From the NCBI RefSeq assembly GCF_003337315.1, contig NZ_QPJV01000004.1:184979-248978 (forward strand): a DNA stretch of 64,000 nucleotides. The letters run 5' to 3'. Shown piece after piece: positions 45,665 to 55,101 of the stretch. The notes below the pieces were generated by a model. The model saw only the letters and a program-made list of their open reading frames with translations. It made no database searches and was not told the DNA's origin. A program made the position numbers and the translations under genes. Position 1 is the first letter of the stretch, and each line of letters starts with the position of its first letter. The stretch comes from Vagococcus fluvialis. Lineage in GTDB: Bacteria; Bacillota; Bacilli; Lactobacillales; Vagococcaceae.

Positions 45665-46570
45665 CTATTTTTTTTGTAAAGGAACTAAAATTTCAGTGAC
45701 AAAATCATCGATATTGGTTGTTGACCAGTAATCAACAACATACCTTTCAAAACAACCTTCATCAAGAGTGTAGTCATTTTCATCTGCCCATTTTTGAATC
45801 ATTTGGTATTTGTCAGTAATGTATTTAGGATCTCCAATATGATACAAAGAAGCATACATGGTATGGTCTATTTCTTGGCAAGGAATGGCGTCTCGTGGCT
45901 GTCCCACAGGTTGTTGAATAATTCTTGCATGTGTAATCGTACCAGCCATTTTTTCTTGGAAAGAAGAGAAGTTAAGTATTACAGGGCCAGTTATTTCACA
46001 GTTATTTTTCTCAAGGTAGTTAACCCAAGGAATATTAATAACAGATTCCTGGTATTCATAATTAAAGGGCTGTTCTAAATAATAGTACTGAGTAGGTGGT
46101 AAAAATTTAATATTGATGTGAGTTAGGTTATTTTTGATAACCATTGAGGCTTCTCTTAATAAACTGTACCAATCATTTATAGCTGTATGGCAGTCAACAA
46201 TTCGTTGTTTTTCAATTGTTAACTCATCTAATTTAGAAATGAAGTTTTGTTCATGGTAAAAGTAAGTTTTATTGTTTTGAACTCCTTGTATTTCTTGGAG
46301 TTTAAAACCAATTTGTTTGTAATATTTAATCACAGGAATCAAATTCATTGTGTCTCGCGTGTAGTAGCGATATCCGTTAACAGGACAAATCCTATCAGGA
46401 ATCACAACACCGATTTCTTCATAAAAACGAAGGGCTTTTTTTGATATATGACATTCTCTAGAGACTTGGCCAATGGTAAAAAGTTGTCGTTTACATAATT
46501 GGCAATACTCTTCAGCTGCCTTTGGAGCTAGCTTATCCTTTAAACACATTTCCACACCAACATGAGTCAT
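45665..46570 (-). CDS. MerR-family regulator of the choline microcompartment (putative)
   Basis: This 301-residue protein has a MerR winged helix (about 30-100; FTIGQVSRECHISKKALRFY, GYRYYTRDTMNLIP), a coiled-coil dimerisation helix and a GyrI-like effector-binding domain (about 145-300). An N-terminal extension of about 28 residues carries Cys9, Cys23 and Cys26 (a CxxC), possibly a metal- or redox-sensing addition. ATG 46570 lies 9 bases after GGGGAGG. It is divergent from the microcompartment operon and faces a promoter with a MerR-type 20-base spacer, so it probably activates that operon, with choline or a product as ligand. Confidence 0.85.
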   Translation of the reverse strand: MTHVGVEMCLKDKLAPKAAEEYCQLCKRQLFTIGQVSRECHISKKALRFYEEIGVVIPDRICPVNGYRYYTRDTMNLIPVIKYYKQIGFKLQEIQGVQNNKTYFYHEQNFISKLDELTIEKQRIVDCHTAINDWYSLLREASMVIKNNLTHINIKFLPPTQYYYLEQPFNYEYQESVINIPWVNYLEKNNCEITGPVILNFSSFQEKMAGTITHARIIQQPVGQPRDAIPCQEIDHTMYASLYHIGDPKYITDKYQMIQKWADENDYTLDEGCFERYVVDYWSTTNIDDFVTEILVPLQKK

Positions 46571-46603
46571 TTTAATGATCCTCCCCTTAGTATTTCCTTT
46601 CAA

Positions 46604-46970
46604 AATAAGTGACTAATTAAATGTGAGTCGTACTATAGTAAAGTTATTAAAAAATAGTTCTTAAACTTGTACTGAAAACTTACGTCTATTCTAACCCATT
46701 GATATAGGGGTTTGCAAGGTGGTAAGCAAACTGTGACGTTAGGGGGACGGTTTTAAGGATGTTATTTTATAGCGATCGCAAACGGTTACTTGTGCTGTGT
46801 TTAGTATATGTAGTGTTATTTATTAAAATTAAAATTTTATTCTAGTTCATTTTTGACGTTGAAATGATGATCTAACTTAAAAAAATTAGTTGAATCTAAG
46901 TGATATAAATGTTAAAAAGACAGCGTTATCGTTGAAAGTGAATTTTTTAACAAATAAATAATAATTGTTA
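46604..46970. other. Long intergenic control region
   Basis: About 370 bases between the MerR-type gene and the operon promoter hold no ORF with a ribosome-binding site. One inverted repeat (46710-46731), a CGATCG-centred stretch near 46775 and A/T-rich DNA are visible. It may carry the MerR gene's own promoter and further regulator sites. Confidence 0.5.
46710..46731. promoter_or_regulatory. Inverted repeat, possible operator
   Basis: GTTTGC and GCAAAC are separated by 10 bases. It lies between the MerR-type gene and the microcompartment promoter, in a position suitable for a regulator. Confidence 0.35.
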
Positions 46971-47002
46971 TTGACCTTCCATCTAAGGGGATGATGTACA
47001 GT
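46971..47002 (+). promoter_or_regulatory. MerR-type promoter of the choline microcompartment operon
   Basis: TTGACC and TACAGT are separated by 20 bases rather than 17. The spacer carries a dyad-like CCTT-CCATCT-AAGG element. Over-long spacers with a central dyad are the hallmark of promoters that MerR proteins untwist. The start codon of the first shell gene lies 43 bases after the -10. Confidence 0.68.
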
Positions 47003-47044
47003 AGCATTATAAATTAAATAACCAAAAAGATGGAGGAAAAAAAG

Positions 47045-47320
47045 ATGGCTTATGATGCTTTAGGAATGGTAGAAACAAAAGGATTAATCGGATCTATTGA
47101 AGCGGCAGATGCAATGGTCAAAGCAGCAAATGTTTCTTTAGTAGGTAAAGAAGTAATTGGTGGAGGTTTAGTAACTGTGTTAGTTCGTGGTGATGTAGGG
47201 GCTGTTAAAGCAGCAACGGACGCAGGTGCTGCCGCAGCTCAACGTGTTGGGGAATTAGTATCTGTTCATGTCATTCCAAGACCACACGGAGAAGTTGAAA
47301 CAATTTTACCTAAAAAATAA
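47045..47320 (+). CDS. BMC-H shell protein (first copy)
   Basis: This 91-residue single BMC domain is the standard hexameric facet protein of the PduA/EutM type ([21 protein letters not shown]-terminal IPRPHGEVE). Residues near the pore (KEVIGGGLV) resemble those of other canonical BMC-H. It is nearly identical to the protein at 61691-61972. ATG 47045 follows GGAGG; the ATG at 47030 overlaps that Shine-Dalgarno sequence. First gene of the operon. Confidence 0.95.
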   Translation: MAYDALGMVETKGLIGSIEAADAMVKAANVSLVGKEVIGGGLVTVLVRGDVGAVKAATDAGAAAAQRVGELVSVHVIPRPHGEVETILPKK

Positions 47321-47344
47321 GAACATCATCAAAAGGAGAACAGC

Positions 47345-48373
47345 ATGGAAAGTAAAAAAACAGATGTAAGAATGTCATCTAAACCAGTGTCATATGGAAC
47401 GGCAGATGACAAAATGAAAGCGCTGAACAAAAAATTTAGAAGAACTGGGATTTCAAACGGATTAATTTCAGGTTTGACTTATGGAATCTATTCAACCTTA
47501 GTAATGGTGGCTAGTGGGTATGATCCATTAGTAAGTGCAGCTGGGATTTTAGCAGCTCCTTTTATATGCTCAGGTTTAAATGATTTATTTGCAGGTATTT
47601 TCTTACTATTTTTCAATGCTAAAAAAGGACGCCTAAAAGAAATGCGTCGAACATTAAAAACAAAACCAGGTAAGTTGTTGGTATTAGGATTCTTACTTGG
47701 TGGCCCAATTGCCAATGGAGCTTATCTAATTGGTTTAGCTCTAGCTGGTGTTTACGCTATTCCAATTTCAGCAACTTGTGCTTTATTTGGGGCTTTATTT
47801 GCTTGGATTTTCTTAAAACAACGTCCAACAGCAAGAGTTATTGTGGGAATGTTGATTTGTGTGGTAGGAGCTATCGTTATTAACTGGACTAAACCAGAAG
47901 GTGCCGAAAACTTTACTTTAGGAATTATTTTTGCTTTAGTAGCAGCTATTTGTTGGGGATTAGAAGGTGTGTTATCTAGTTTTGGTGGTGCGATGATTGA
48001 TACAGATGTGGCTGTAAACATGCGTGAATTAATTTCAGGGTTAGTTGTTTTAGTCTTAATCGTACCAGCAGTTGGCGCATTTCCTTTATTAGGTGATACA
48101 TTCTTAGCGATTAAACCAGTTTATTGGTTAATTCTTTCAGGACTTAGTGCAGCTGTATCATTCTTAACTTGGTATAAAGCTAACTCAACTGTGGGAACAG
48201 CTATCGGTATGTCTCTTAATGTAACCTATGCTTTCTGGGGTGTTTTATTCTGTGTCCTATTCTTAAATCAACCTTTAACAACAACAATCGTTGTCGGTTC
48301 AATTGTCATTGTATCTGGTGCTATTTTAGTAACAATGAATCCACTAGATCTGTTAAAAAAGGAGAGTGAATAG
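47345..48373 (+). CDS. EamA/DMT-family transporter
   Basis: This 342-residue protein has about ten transmembrane helices in two EamA repeats and a hydrophilic N-terminus of about 35 residues. Drug/metabolite transporters move small molecules by secondary transport. Its place as second gene of the choline operon suggests choline import or export of trimethylamine, ethanol or a related amine. The direction and substrate are inferred. No other transporter gene lies in the operon. It lies 24 bases after the first shell gene. Confidence 0.85.
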   Translation: MESKKTDVRMSSKPVSYGTADDKMKALNKKFRRTGISNGLISGLTYGIYSTLVMVASGYDPLVSAAGILAAPFICSGLNDLFAGIFLLFFNAKKGRLKEMRRTLKTKPGKLLVLGFLLGGPIANGAYLIGLALAGVYAIPISATCALFGALFAWIFLKQRPTARVIVGMLICVVGAIVINWTKPEGAENFTLGIIFALVAAICWGLEGVLSSFGGAMIDTDVAVNMRELISGLVVLVLIVPAVGAFPLLGDTFLAIKPVYWLILSGLSAAVSFLTWYKANSTVGTAIGMSLNVTYAFWGVLFCVLFLNQPLTTTIVVGSIVIVSGAILVTMNPLDLLKKESE

Positions 48374-48374
48374 T

Positions 48375-48653
48375 ATGTTACTACCAACAAGAATGGCCGT
48401 TTTGAATCACGTAGAAAAAGTAGGAACAGCAAATTTAGAAGAGGTCATGGAAAGTTTGAAACCAAGTTATGGGTCAGAAAAACAGTTTAATAAAGAATTG
48501 TACTTAGATCATTTAATGGCTTTAGAAGCAAATGGTTACCTCTCTTTAAAAAATTATAGATTAGGAACTGATGATGAATTAGTCTTATCTTTTGAAATAA
48601 CAGATGATGGTCGAGCTGCAGTGGGCAAGTATGTCCCTCAAGAATATCGATAA
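48375..48653 (+). CDS. Small winged-helix-like protein
   Basis: This protein of about 92 residues has the pattern of a winged helix-turn-helix (VLNHVEKVGTANLEEVMESL, LDHLMALEANGYLSL, FEITDDGRAAVGKYV). ATG 48375 lies 10 bases after GGAG, 1 base past the transporter stop; the GTG at 48366 overlaps that gene. It could be a local regulator or a structural adaptor, since a winged-helix-like tail also occurs on EutK. No family was recognised with certainty. Confidence 0.65.
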   Translation: MLLPTRMAVLNHVEKVGTANLEEVMESLKPSYGSEKQFNKELYLDHLMALEANGYLSLKNYRLGTDDELVLSFEITDDGRAAVGKYVPQEYR

Positions 48654-48672
48654 GATAATGGAGGTTAAAAAG

Positions 48673-48975
48673 ATGAAATATCACGGTGAAGAAGCTTTAG
48701 GGCTAATCGAAACAGTTGGCTTAGTACCAGCACTAGACGCTGCTGACAAAATGTTAAAAGCTTCAAATGTGGAACTTGTATCCTATGAAAATATTGGCTC
48801 AACTCTTGTTACCATAATGGTTAAAGGTGACGTGGCAGCTGTTGAGGCCGCAGTTGAAGCAGGAGCTCAAGCAGCTTCAGCCATTGGGACATTAACAGCA
48901 AGAAACGTTATGCCAAGACCAATCCCTGCTGTTGGTGAAATTGTTTCCATCTATGATGTGGATATTGAGGAGTAA
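48673..48975 (+). CDS. BMC-H shell protein
   Basis: This 100-residue single BMC domain (ALGLIETVGLVPALDAADKM) has a short acidic C-terminal tail (YDVDIEE). Predicted hexameric facet tile. ATG 48673 follows AATGGAGG; a longer frame from 48604 overlaps the winged-helix-like gene and has no ribosome-binding site. The pore-facing segment (YENIGSTLV) differs from the first shell protein, suggesting a different pore. Confidence 0.92.
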   Translation: MKYHGEEALGLIETVGLVPALDAADKMLKASNVELVSYENIGSTLVTIMVKGDVAAVEAAVEAGAQAASAIGTLTARNVMPRPIPAVGEIVSIYDVDIEE

Positions 48976-48987
48976 GGAGAGAACTAT

Positions 48988-49287
48988 ATGAGAAGTTATG
49001 AAGCAATAGGTGCCATTGAAACATTTGGAATTGTTTTTGTACTAGAAGCAGCTGATGCTATGTGTAAATCCGCTGATGTGGAGTTATTAGGATTTGAAAA
49101 TGTGGCTTCAGGCTATATTTCTGTCATCGTTCGCGGTGATGTGGCAGCTTGTAAGCAAGCTGTTGAAACAGGAGTTCAAGCCGTGGAAGCTATGGGAGCT
49201 GAAGTTTATAGCTCAGTTGTTATTCCGAGTCCTCATCTTGACTTACGAAAAATAATAGATCGTTATCAGTTATCACAAGAGCTTTAA
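48988..49287 (+). CDS. BMC-H shell protein
   Basis: This 99-residue BMC domain (AIGAIETFGIVFVLEAADAM) has pore segment FENVASGYI. Three cysteines (in MCKSA, AACKQ) are unusual for BMC-H, but none is clearly at the pore. The gene lies 12 bases after the previous shell gene with Shine-Dalgarno AAGGAGAG. Confidence 0.92.
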   Translation: MRSYEAIGAIETFGIVFVLEAADAMCKSADVELLGFENVASGYISVIVRGDVAACKQAVETGVQAVEAMGAEVYSSVVIPSPHLDLRKIIDRYQLSQEL

Positions 49288-49303
49288 GAAATGAGGGAAT
49301 GAG

Positions 49304-50752
49304 ATGTCTTTTGAAGATAAGGATTTACAATCCATTCAAGAAGCTAGAATTTTAGTTGAAAGGGCAAAAGTAGCTCAAGAAACCCTAAAAGAATACGAGC
49401 AGTCTTACTTAGATAAGTTAGTGAGTGGTTTAATAGAAAGTTTTAACTCAGAAGTAGATCATACTATTGAGACCGTACATAATTCCCTTCAATTAGGAAA
49501 TGAAGCAGATGAAAAACAGCTGTTTCACTTGTTTATTGAAAGTTTTAAAGAGGATTATGAGTTAAAAAAATATATTGGTTTACTAGAGTTTGATGAGTTA
49601 AATCAAGGAGTAGAAGTAGGGATTCCACTAGGGGTCATAGGTGTTAAATTACCAGCAACTAATTTAGTTCTGAACTTAATCTATACAACATTGATTTGTT
49701 TGAAGACGGGAAATGCTCTTGTAGTTGTCCCTAATAGTAAAGCTGTTCAGGAAACTAATCAATTGGTTCACTTACTTAATGGGCTCATTACAAAAGGACA
49801 AGGACCAACTAATGTCATAAGTTGTATGCAAAGTGTGTCTAGCATAGGTGTTTCTGAATTATGCAATCATGAATTTCTTGATTTATTTATTAATATTGGA
49901 TCAACAGAGTTTATGACGGTTATTGAAAAAGGAAAAACGCCTTATTTATTTGGTGGCGTTGGTTCTTCACCAGTCTTTATTGAAAGAAGTGCAGATATTG
50001 ATTCTGCTTGTCAATCTATTGTAACAAGTCGTGCTCTTAATAACGGTTTGTTACCTGGAGCAGAACAATATGTCATTGTTGAAAATGTGGTGTCAGAGCA
50101 AGTTAAAAAGCAGCTTATTTCTAAGGGAGCTTATTTTATGAGCCAGTCAGAAGAAGTGTTGTTACTTAAACTGATTTTTCCAGATTACAACAAATTAGCT
50201 GCTAATTACATTGGTAAATCAGCTAGCTATCTAGCACAAAAAGCAGGTTTTGATGTCCCTAAGACAACAACAGTCTTGGTGTCAGAACAACCTTATATAA
50301 ATGACGAAAACCCTTATGCTGAGGATTTACCGATTCCACTTTTAACTTATTATTTAGAGCCAGACTGGTTAAGAGCTTGCGAAAAATGTATTGCCTTAAT
50401 TGAATACAAAAGGAATGGTCACACATTAGTGATTCATTCTCAAAATAAGGATGTTATTACAGAGTTTATTTTGAAAAAACCAGTTGGCCGGGTAATTGTT
50501 AATGGTTCTGGCGGACTAAGCAGTATTGGAATTGAATCTAAATTACCAACGTCAATGATTTTAGGTGGCTTAACAACTAAAAAAGGTTTTTCAGCACAGA
50601 ACATAACACCTAAGGATTTGACTTACCAAAGAAGTGTGGCTTATCAGACTACTAAAAAATGTGAGCCTTTAAAGGTTTCAAAAGAAGAAGTTTTAGATGG
50701 ATTAGATGACTTAAATGTATTTGCAGAGTTATTAAAAGAAATAACTAATTAA
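49304..50752 (+). CDS. Aldehyde dehydrogenase paralogue lacking the catalytic Cys
   Basis: This 482-residue member of the CoA-acylating aldehyde dehydrogenase family is collinear with the active paralogue at 59501. At the catalytic cysteine (Cys251 there, NGTICASEQ) it has Pro251 (NGLLPGAEQ, codon CCT at 50054-50056). The frame is intact and well positioned, so it is maintained rather than decaying. It cannot form the usual thiohemiacetal. A structural, cargo-anchoring or regulatory role is inferred. The N-terminal helix (DLQSIQEARILVERAK) resembles that of the active enzyme and may be an encapsulation peptide. Confidence 0.88.
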   Translation: MSFEDKDLQSIQEARILVERAKVAQETLKEYEQSYLDKLVSGLIESFNSEVDHTIETVHNSLQLGNEADEKQLFHLFIESFKEDYELKKYIGLLEFDELNQGVEVGIPLGVIGVKLPATNLVLNLIYTTLICLKTGNALVVVPNSKAVQETNQLVHLLNGLITKGQGPTNVISCMQSVSSIGVSELCNHEFLDLFINIGSTEFMTVIEKGKTPYLFGGVGSSPVFIERSADIDSACQSIVTSRALNNGLLPGAEQYVIVENVVSEQVKKQLISKGAYFMSQSEEVLLLKLIFPDYNKLAANYIGKSASYLAQKAGFDVPKTTTVLVSEQPYINDENPYAEDLPIPLLTYYLEPDWLRACEKCIALIEYKRNGHTLVIHSQNKDVITEFILKKPVGRVIVNGSGGLSSIGIESKLPTSMILGGLTTKKGFSAQNITPKDLTYQRSVAYQTTKKCEPLKVSKEEVLDGLDDLNVFAELLKEITN

Positions 50753-50773
50753 AAGGAAAAGCGAGGGACTTTA

Positions 50774-53314
50774 ATGGATATCAAAGAGTTTTCAGAAAAG
50801 TTAGCCGAAGCTACTAAAGAGCTTGGCGTAGATGAAAGAGAAGCTTTATTAAAAATGTTTTCTTCTGTCACTCAAGAAATTGAGGAAGAAGAAGCAAGTG
50901 GTGTCTATGTAGGTGGAGATGATCAAAAGGATTTACCAGATGGCATTACAGATCGTTTACAAGCTTTAAAAGATAACTATTTAACTAAAGTACCAACTAT
51001 TACAACTCATAGAGCCAGAGCAATTACTAAGATTGCTAAAGAAAATCCAGGTATGCCAAAAGCTGTACTTAGAGCTAAATGTTTCAAATATTGTTGTGAA
51101 ACAGCCCCACTAGTCATTCAAGAAAATGAATTGATTGTAGGAGCACCAAATGGAGCACCTAGAGCAGGAGCTTTTTCTCCAGATATTGCTTGGAGATGGA
51201 TGGAAGATGAGTTAGAAACAATTGGTAGTCGTCCTCAAGACCCGTTCTTCATTTCAGAAGAAGATAAAAAAATTATGAAAGAAGAGTTATTCCCATTTTG
51301 GAAAGGTCAATCAGTTGATGAATACTGTGAAGATCAATTCCGTGATGCAGGTGTTTGGGAATTATCTGGTGAGTCTTATGTGTCAGATTGTTCATATCAC
51401 CAATTAAATGGTGGGGGAGACTCTAACCCAGGATACGATGTTATCTTAATGGGCAAAGGGATGCTAGATATTCAAAACGAAGCGAAAGAATATTTAGAAA
51501 ATTTAGACTACGAGAACCCAGATGATATTGAAAAAATCTATTTCTATAAATCGATTATCGATACAACAGAAGGGGTAATGATTTATGCCCAACGTTTATC
51601 TGATTATGCTTTAGAGTTAGCTAATAAAGAAAGTAATCCAAAACGTAAAGCGGAGTTAAAAGAAATTGCCAGAATTAATGCAACCGTTCCAAAATATAAA
51701 CCAGAGACATTCTGGGAAGCCATTCAAGCTGTGTGGACAATTGAATCACTACTAGTGGTTGAAGAAAACCAAACAGGTATGTCAATCGGTCGTGTGGATC
51801 AATACATGTATCCATTCTTTAAAGCTGATATGGAATCAGGACGTTTAAATGATTTCAAAGCCTTTGAATTAGCTGGTTGTATGTTAATTAAAATGTCTGA
51901 AATGATGTGGATTACAAGTGAAGGTGGATCTAAATTCTTCGCTGGTTATCAACCATTTGTCAACATGTGTGTTGGTGGTGTGAACCGTCAAGGAGTAGAC
52001 GCAACGAATGAATTAACTTATTTATTAATGGATGCTGTAAGACATGTAAAAGTCTACCAACCTTCATTGGCTTGTCGTATTCATAATAAATCACCTCGTG
52101 AATATTTGAAAAAAATCGTATCAGTTGTTCGTGCTGGTTTAGGTTTCCCAGCGTGTCACTTTGATGATACTCATATCAAAATGATGTTATCTAAAGGCGT
52201 TAGTATAGAAGACGCTCGTGATTACTGTTTAATGGGTTGTGTGGAACCACAGAAATCAGGTCGCTTATACCAATGGACATCAACAGCCTATACACAGTGG
52301 CCAATTTGTATTGAGTTAGTTCTTAACCAAGGTGTGCCATTATGGTACGGCAAACAAGTAACACCTAATTTAGGTGGCATTAATGATTTCAAAACGTATG
52401 AAGAATTTGAGGAGGCTGTTAAAGAGCAAATCAGATATGTAACAAAATGGTCATCAGTTGCAACGGTTATTACACAACGTGTTCACCGTGATCTAGCACC
52501 AAAACCATTAATGTCATTAATGTATGAAGGCTGTATGGAAAGTGGTAAAGATGTGTCAGCTGGTGGAGCGATGTATAACTTTGGACCAGGTGTTGTGTGG
52601 TCAGGTTTAGCAACTTATGCTGACTCAATGGCAGCTATTAAAAAATTAGTCTTCGATGATAAAAAATATACTTTAGCTGAGTTAAATACAGCATTAAAAG
52701 CTGATTTTGTTGGCTACGATCAAATTCGTACAGATTGTTTAAATGCACCTAAATTTGGTAATGACGATGATTATGCAGACTTAATTGCTTCTGAATTGAT
52801 TCACTTTACTGAAACAGAACACCGTAAATTTAAAACATTGTATTCAGTTTTAAGCCACGGTACGTTATCAATTTCAAACAACACACCATTAGGTCAATTA
52901 ACAGGAGCTTCAGCTAATGGTCGTAGTGCTTGGACACCTTTATCAGATGGTATTAGTCCAACACAAGGAGCCGATTACAAAGGCCCAACAGCGATTATTA
53001 AATCCATTTCTAAAATGTCAAATGACACAATGAACATTGGTATGGTACATAACTTTAAAATCATGTCAGGTCTTTTAGATACACCACAAGGTGAAGAAGG
53101 ATTAATTACTTTATTAAGAACAGCAAGTATTTTAGGTAATGGGGAAATGCAGTTTAACTACTTAGATAATGAAACATTAATTGACGCTCAAGCCCATCCT
53201 GAAAGATACCGTGACTTAATCGTTAGGGTAGCAGGTTACAGTGCTTTCTTCGTTGAACTTTGTAAGGATGTACAGGATGAAATTATTAGTAGAACGATGT
53301 TAACTAAGATTTAA
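50774..53314 (+). CDS. cutC: Choline trimethylamine-lyase (glycyl radical enzyme)
   Basis: This 846-residue enzyme cleaves choline to trimethylamine and acetaldehyde inside the microcompartment. Every key position known from the Desulfovibrio alaskensis enzyme is present at the same number: Tyr208, Asp216, Phe395, Cys489 and Glu491 (MGCVEP), Thr502, Tyr506 and the radical Gly821 (RVAGYSAFF). This separates it from glycerol and propanediol dehydratases. CutD is encoded next. The N-terminal helix (about 1-40) may direct encapsulation. Confidence 0.97.
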   Translation: MDIKEFSEKLAEATKELGVDEREALLKMFSSVTQEIEEEEASGVYVGGDDQKDLPDGITDRLQALKDNYLTKVPTITTHRARAITKIAKENPGMPKAVLRAKCFKYCCETAPLVIQENELIVGAPNGAPRAGAFSPDIAWRWMEDELETIGSRPQDPFFISEEDKKIMKEELFPFWKGQSVDEYCEDQFRDAGVWELSGESYVSDCSYHQLNGGGDSNPGYDVILMGKGMLDIQNEAKEYLENLDYENPDDIEKIYFYKSIIDTTEGVMIYAQRLSDYALELANKESNPKRKAELKEIARINATVPKYKPETFWEAIQAVWTIESLLVVEENQTGMSIGRVDQYMYPFFKADMESGRLNDFKAFELAGCMLIKMSEMMWITSEGGSKFFAGYQPFVNMCVGGVNRQGVDATNELTYLLMDAVRHVKVYQPSLACRIHNKSPREYLKKIVSVVRAGLGFPACHFDDTHIKMMLSKGVSIEDARDYCLMGCVEPQKSGRLYQWTSTAYTQWPICIELVLNQGVPLWYGKQVTPNLGGINDFKTYEEFEEAVKEQIRYVTKWSSVATVITQRVHRDLAPKPLMSLMYEGCMESGKDVSAGGAMYNFGPGVVWSGLATYADSMAAIKKLVFDDKKYTLAELNTALKADFVGYDQIRTDCLNAPKFGNDDDYADLIASELIHFTETEHRKFKTLYSVLSHGTLSISNNTPLGQLTGASANGRSAWTPLSDGISPTQGADYKGPTAIIKSISKMSNDTMNIGMVHNFKIMSGLLDTPQGEEGLITLLRTASILGNGEMQFNYLDNETLIDAQAHPERYRDLIVRVAGYSAFFVELCKDVQDEIISRTMLTKI

Positions 53315-53341
53315 CACATCATATATAAGGAGTTGAAACAA

Positions 53342-54292
53342 GTGGTAAATGCAAAAGCAAGCGCAATCGAAAGGCAAGCGATGGTGTTTAATATTCAAAA
53401 ATACAATATATATGATGGACCAGGAATTCGTACCATTGTGTTTTTAAAGGGATGTCCTCTTAAATGTCAATGGTGTTCGAATCCAGAGGGAATATCGCAA
53501 AAGTATGAAGTAATGTATAAACAGAATAATTGCATAGATTGTCATGCTTGTGTGGATGTTTGCCCACTAGGAATTCACTATATTGATGAAGAAGGGCATC
53601 ATCAAGTCAGAAGAGATATCACTTGTAATGGCTGTAAGGCTTGTGTTGCTGTCTGTCCCAAAGCAGCACTAAACATTACAGGTGAAGCTAAAACAATTTC
53701 TGAATTAATGGAAGTTGTTCATGAAGATGATGCCTTTTATGAAATGTCAGGAGGAGGGATTACACTCAGCGGCGGCGAGTGTACTGCCCAGCCTGAAGTG
53801 GCTCTCGCCTTATTAAAAGCCTGTAAAGAAGACGGTATTAACACGGCTATTGAAACATGTGGTTATACAAGAATGAAAAAAATGTTTGAAATTGCTGAAT
53901 ATGTAGATTTGTTTTTATTTGATTTAAAACACATGGATCCTGTTCGTCACAATGAATTAACAGGAGTTAGTAATGAGCGAATTTTGAAAAATTTACAAGA
54001 ATTATTACGACTTGGCTATGACATTCAAATTAGAATGCCTATGTTAAAACAAGTCAATTGTAGTAAAGAAGAAATTCAAGCTGTTATTGATTTTCTATTA
54101 CCTTATAAAGATTATGAGAACTTTAAAGGAATCGATCTATTACCTTACCACAAAATGGGTGTTGCTAAATACGGTCAACTAGGTCTTGAGTATCCTGTTG
54201 AAGGAGACCCAAGTTTAAGTGATCAAGAATTAGACCAAATTGAGGAATGGATTAAGGAATACGATTTTCCAGTACAAGTAGTCAGACATTAG
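53342..54292 (+). CDS. cutD: CutC-activating radical SAM enzyme
   Basis: This 316-residue glycyl radical activase uses S-adenosylmethionine to install the Gly821 radical on CutC. The radical-SAM CxxxCxxC is at Cys38/42/45 (GCPLKCQWC). Two ferredoxin-like [4Fe-4S] motifs follow (Cys64-67-70-74 and Cys95-98-101-105), typical of this activase class. GTG 53342 lies 9 bases after AAGGAG; the TTG at 53333 abuts that Shine-Dalgarno sequence. Oxygen-sensitive; requires anaerobic conditions. Confidence 0.95.
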   Translation: MVNAKASAIERQAMVFNIQKYNIYDGPGIRTIVFLKGCPLKCQWCSNPEGISQKYEVMYKQNNCIDCHACVDVCPLGIHYIDEEGHHQVRRDITCNGCKACVAVCPKAALNITGEAKTISELMEVVHEDDAFYEMSGGGITLSGGECTAQPEVALALLKACKEDGINTAIETCGYTRMKKMFEIAEYVDLFLFDLKHMDPVRHNELTGVSNERILKNLQELLRLGYDIQIRMPMLKQVNCSKEEIQAVIDFLLPYKDYENFKGIDLLPYHKMGVAKYGQLGLEYPVEGDPSLSDQELDQIEEWIKEYDFPVQVVRH

Positions 54293-54307
54293 GAAGGAGG
54301 AGTTAGG

Positions 54308-54646
54308 ATGGCAAGTATTGAACGGGTGATTCAAGAATCAGTTCCTGGTAAACAAGTAACCATGTTACATGTGATTGCCTCACCAATTGAAGATATATAT
54401 GAAGCTTTAGGAATTGATTCGGAAGGCGCCATTGGCATTTTGACTCTATCTCCTTATGAATCAGCAATCATCGCAGCAGATGTTGCTACTAAATCAGCAA
54501 ATGTGTCAATTGGTTTTTTAGATCGTTTTACTGGTTCAGTTGTCATAAGTGGTGATGTTCAAAGCGTAGAAATTTCGTTACAAGCAGTTTCAGACTTTTT
54601 AGCTAGAACTCTAAATTTTACAGTTTGTGATGTTACTGTGTCATGA
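54308..54646 (+). CDS. EutS/PduU-like permuted BMC-H shell protein
   Basis: This 112-residue circularly permuted BMC domain has strong EutS resemblance ([46 protein letters not shown]). EutS/PduU hexamers carry a small beta-barrel over the pore and can bend. It overlaps the EutP-like gene by 4 bases (ATGA). Shine-Dalgarno AGGAAGGAGG. Confidence 0.94.
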   Translation: MASIERVIQESVPGKQVTMLHVIASPIEDIYEALGIDSEGAIGILTLSPYESAIIAADVATKSANVSIGFLDRFTGSVVISGDVQSVEISLQAVSDFLARTLNFTVCDVTVS

Positions 54647-55101
54647 CTCCTAAAAAAATACTACTAGTTGGCCCAAGAAATAGTGGGAAAACAACTGTTG
54701 CTCACTCTATAGAGGAAGTGGACAAGCCAATTAGAAAAAAAGCTAATATTGTGTACGGGAAAAAAACAATTGATACACCAAGCACTTATTTAGAAAGTCC
54801 TTGGATGCGTCAACATATTATCTCCCTCCAGCAAAATGCTTATGTGGCCTGTTTTCTTTTTCCATTAGCTGAACAGAAAAAAAGCTATCCTCCAGGGTTT
54901 ACTCATGTTTTTAGAATCCCTGTGATGGCACTTGTTACTTATCCTAACGATGAATTGATCAATGAAGCTATCCAACAAGAGGTTTTAAAAAAACTAACCT
55001 ATGTTGGGCAATTTGAAGATATTATTTTTTTAAACATTGAGAATCAAGATGAATTAAAACAGATACAACATTATTTATTAAGAAAGGAGGTAAGGAAATG
55101 A
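54643..55101 (+). CDS. EutP/PduV-like P-loop protein
   Basis: This 152-residue Ras-like P-loop protein of the EutP/PduV family has Walker [10 protein letters not shown] (about residues 10-18) and a G3-like DTPS. The usual DTPG glycine is Ser, and no clear NKxD specificity motif is present, so GTP hydrolysis may be weak or nucleotide preference altered. PduV-type proteins associate with the shell and affect compartment positioning. Overlaps EutS-like and the dehydrogenase gene by 4 bases each. Confidence 0.87.
   Translation: MTPKKILLVGPRNSGKTTVAHSIEEVDKPIRKKANIVYGKKTIDTPSTYLESPWMRQHIISLQQNAYVACFLFPLAEQKKSYPPGFTHVFRIPVMALVTYPNDELINEAIQQEVLKKLTYVGQFEDIIFLNIENQDELKQIQHYLLRKEVRK

Noticed and set aside
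49304..50752. Decaying aldehyde dehydrogenase pseudogene
   Set aside because: The frame is uninterrupted over 482 codons, with a good start, tight operon spacing and conserved length. Point loss of the nucleophile alone is not decay.
50774..53314. CutC as a glycerol/propanediol dehydratase or pyruvate formate-lyase
   Set aside because: Asp216, Phe395, the MGCVEP motif and Tyr506 match choline lyase. PFL has a Cys-Cys pair and lacks these.
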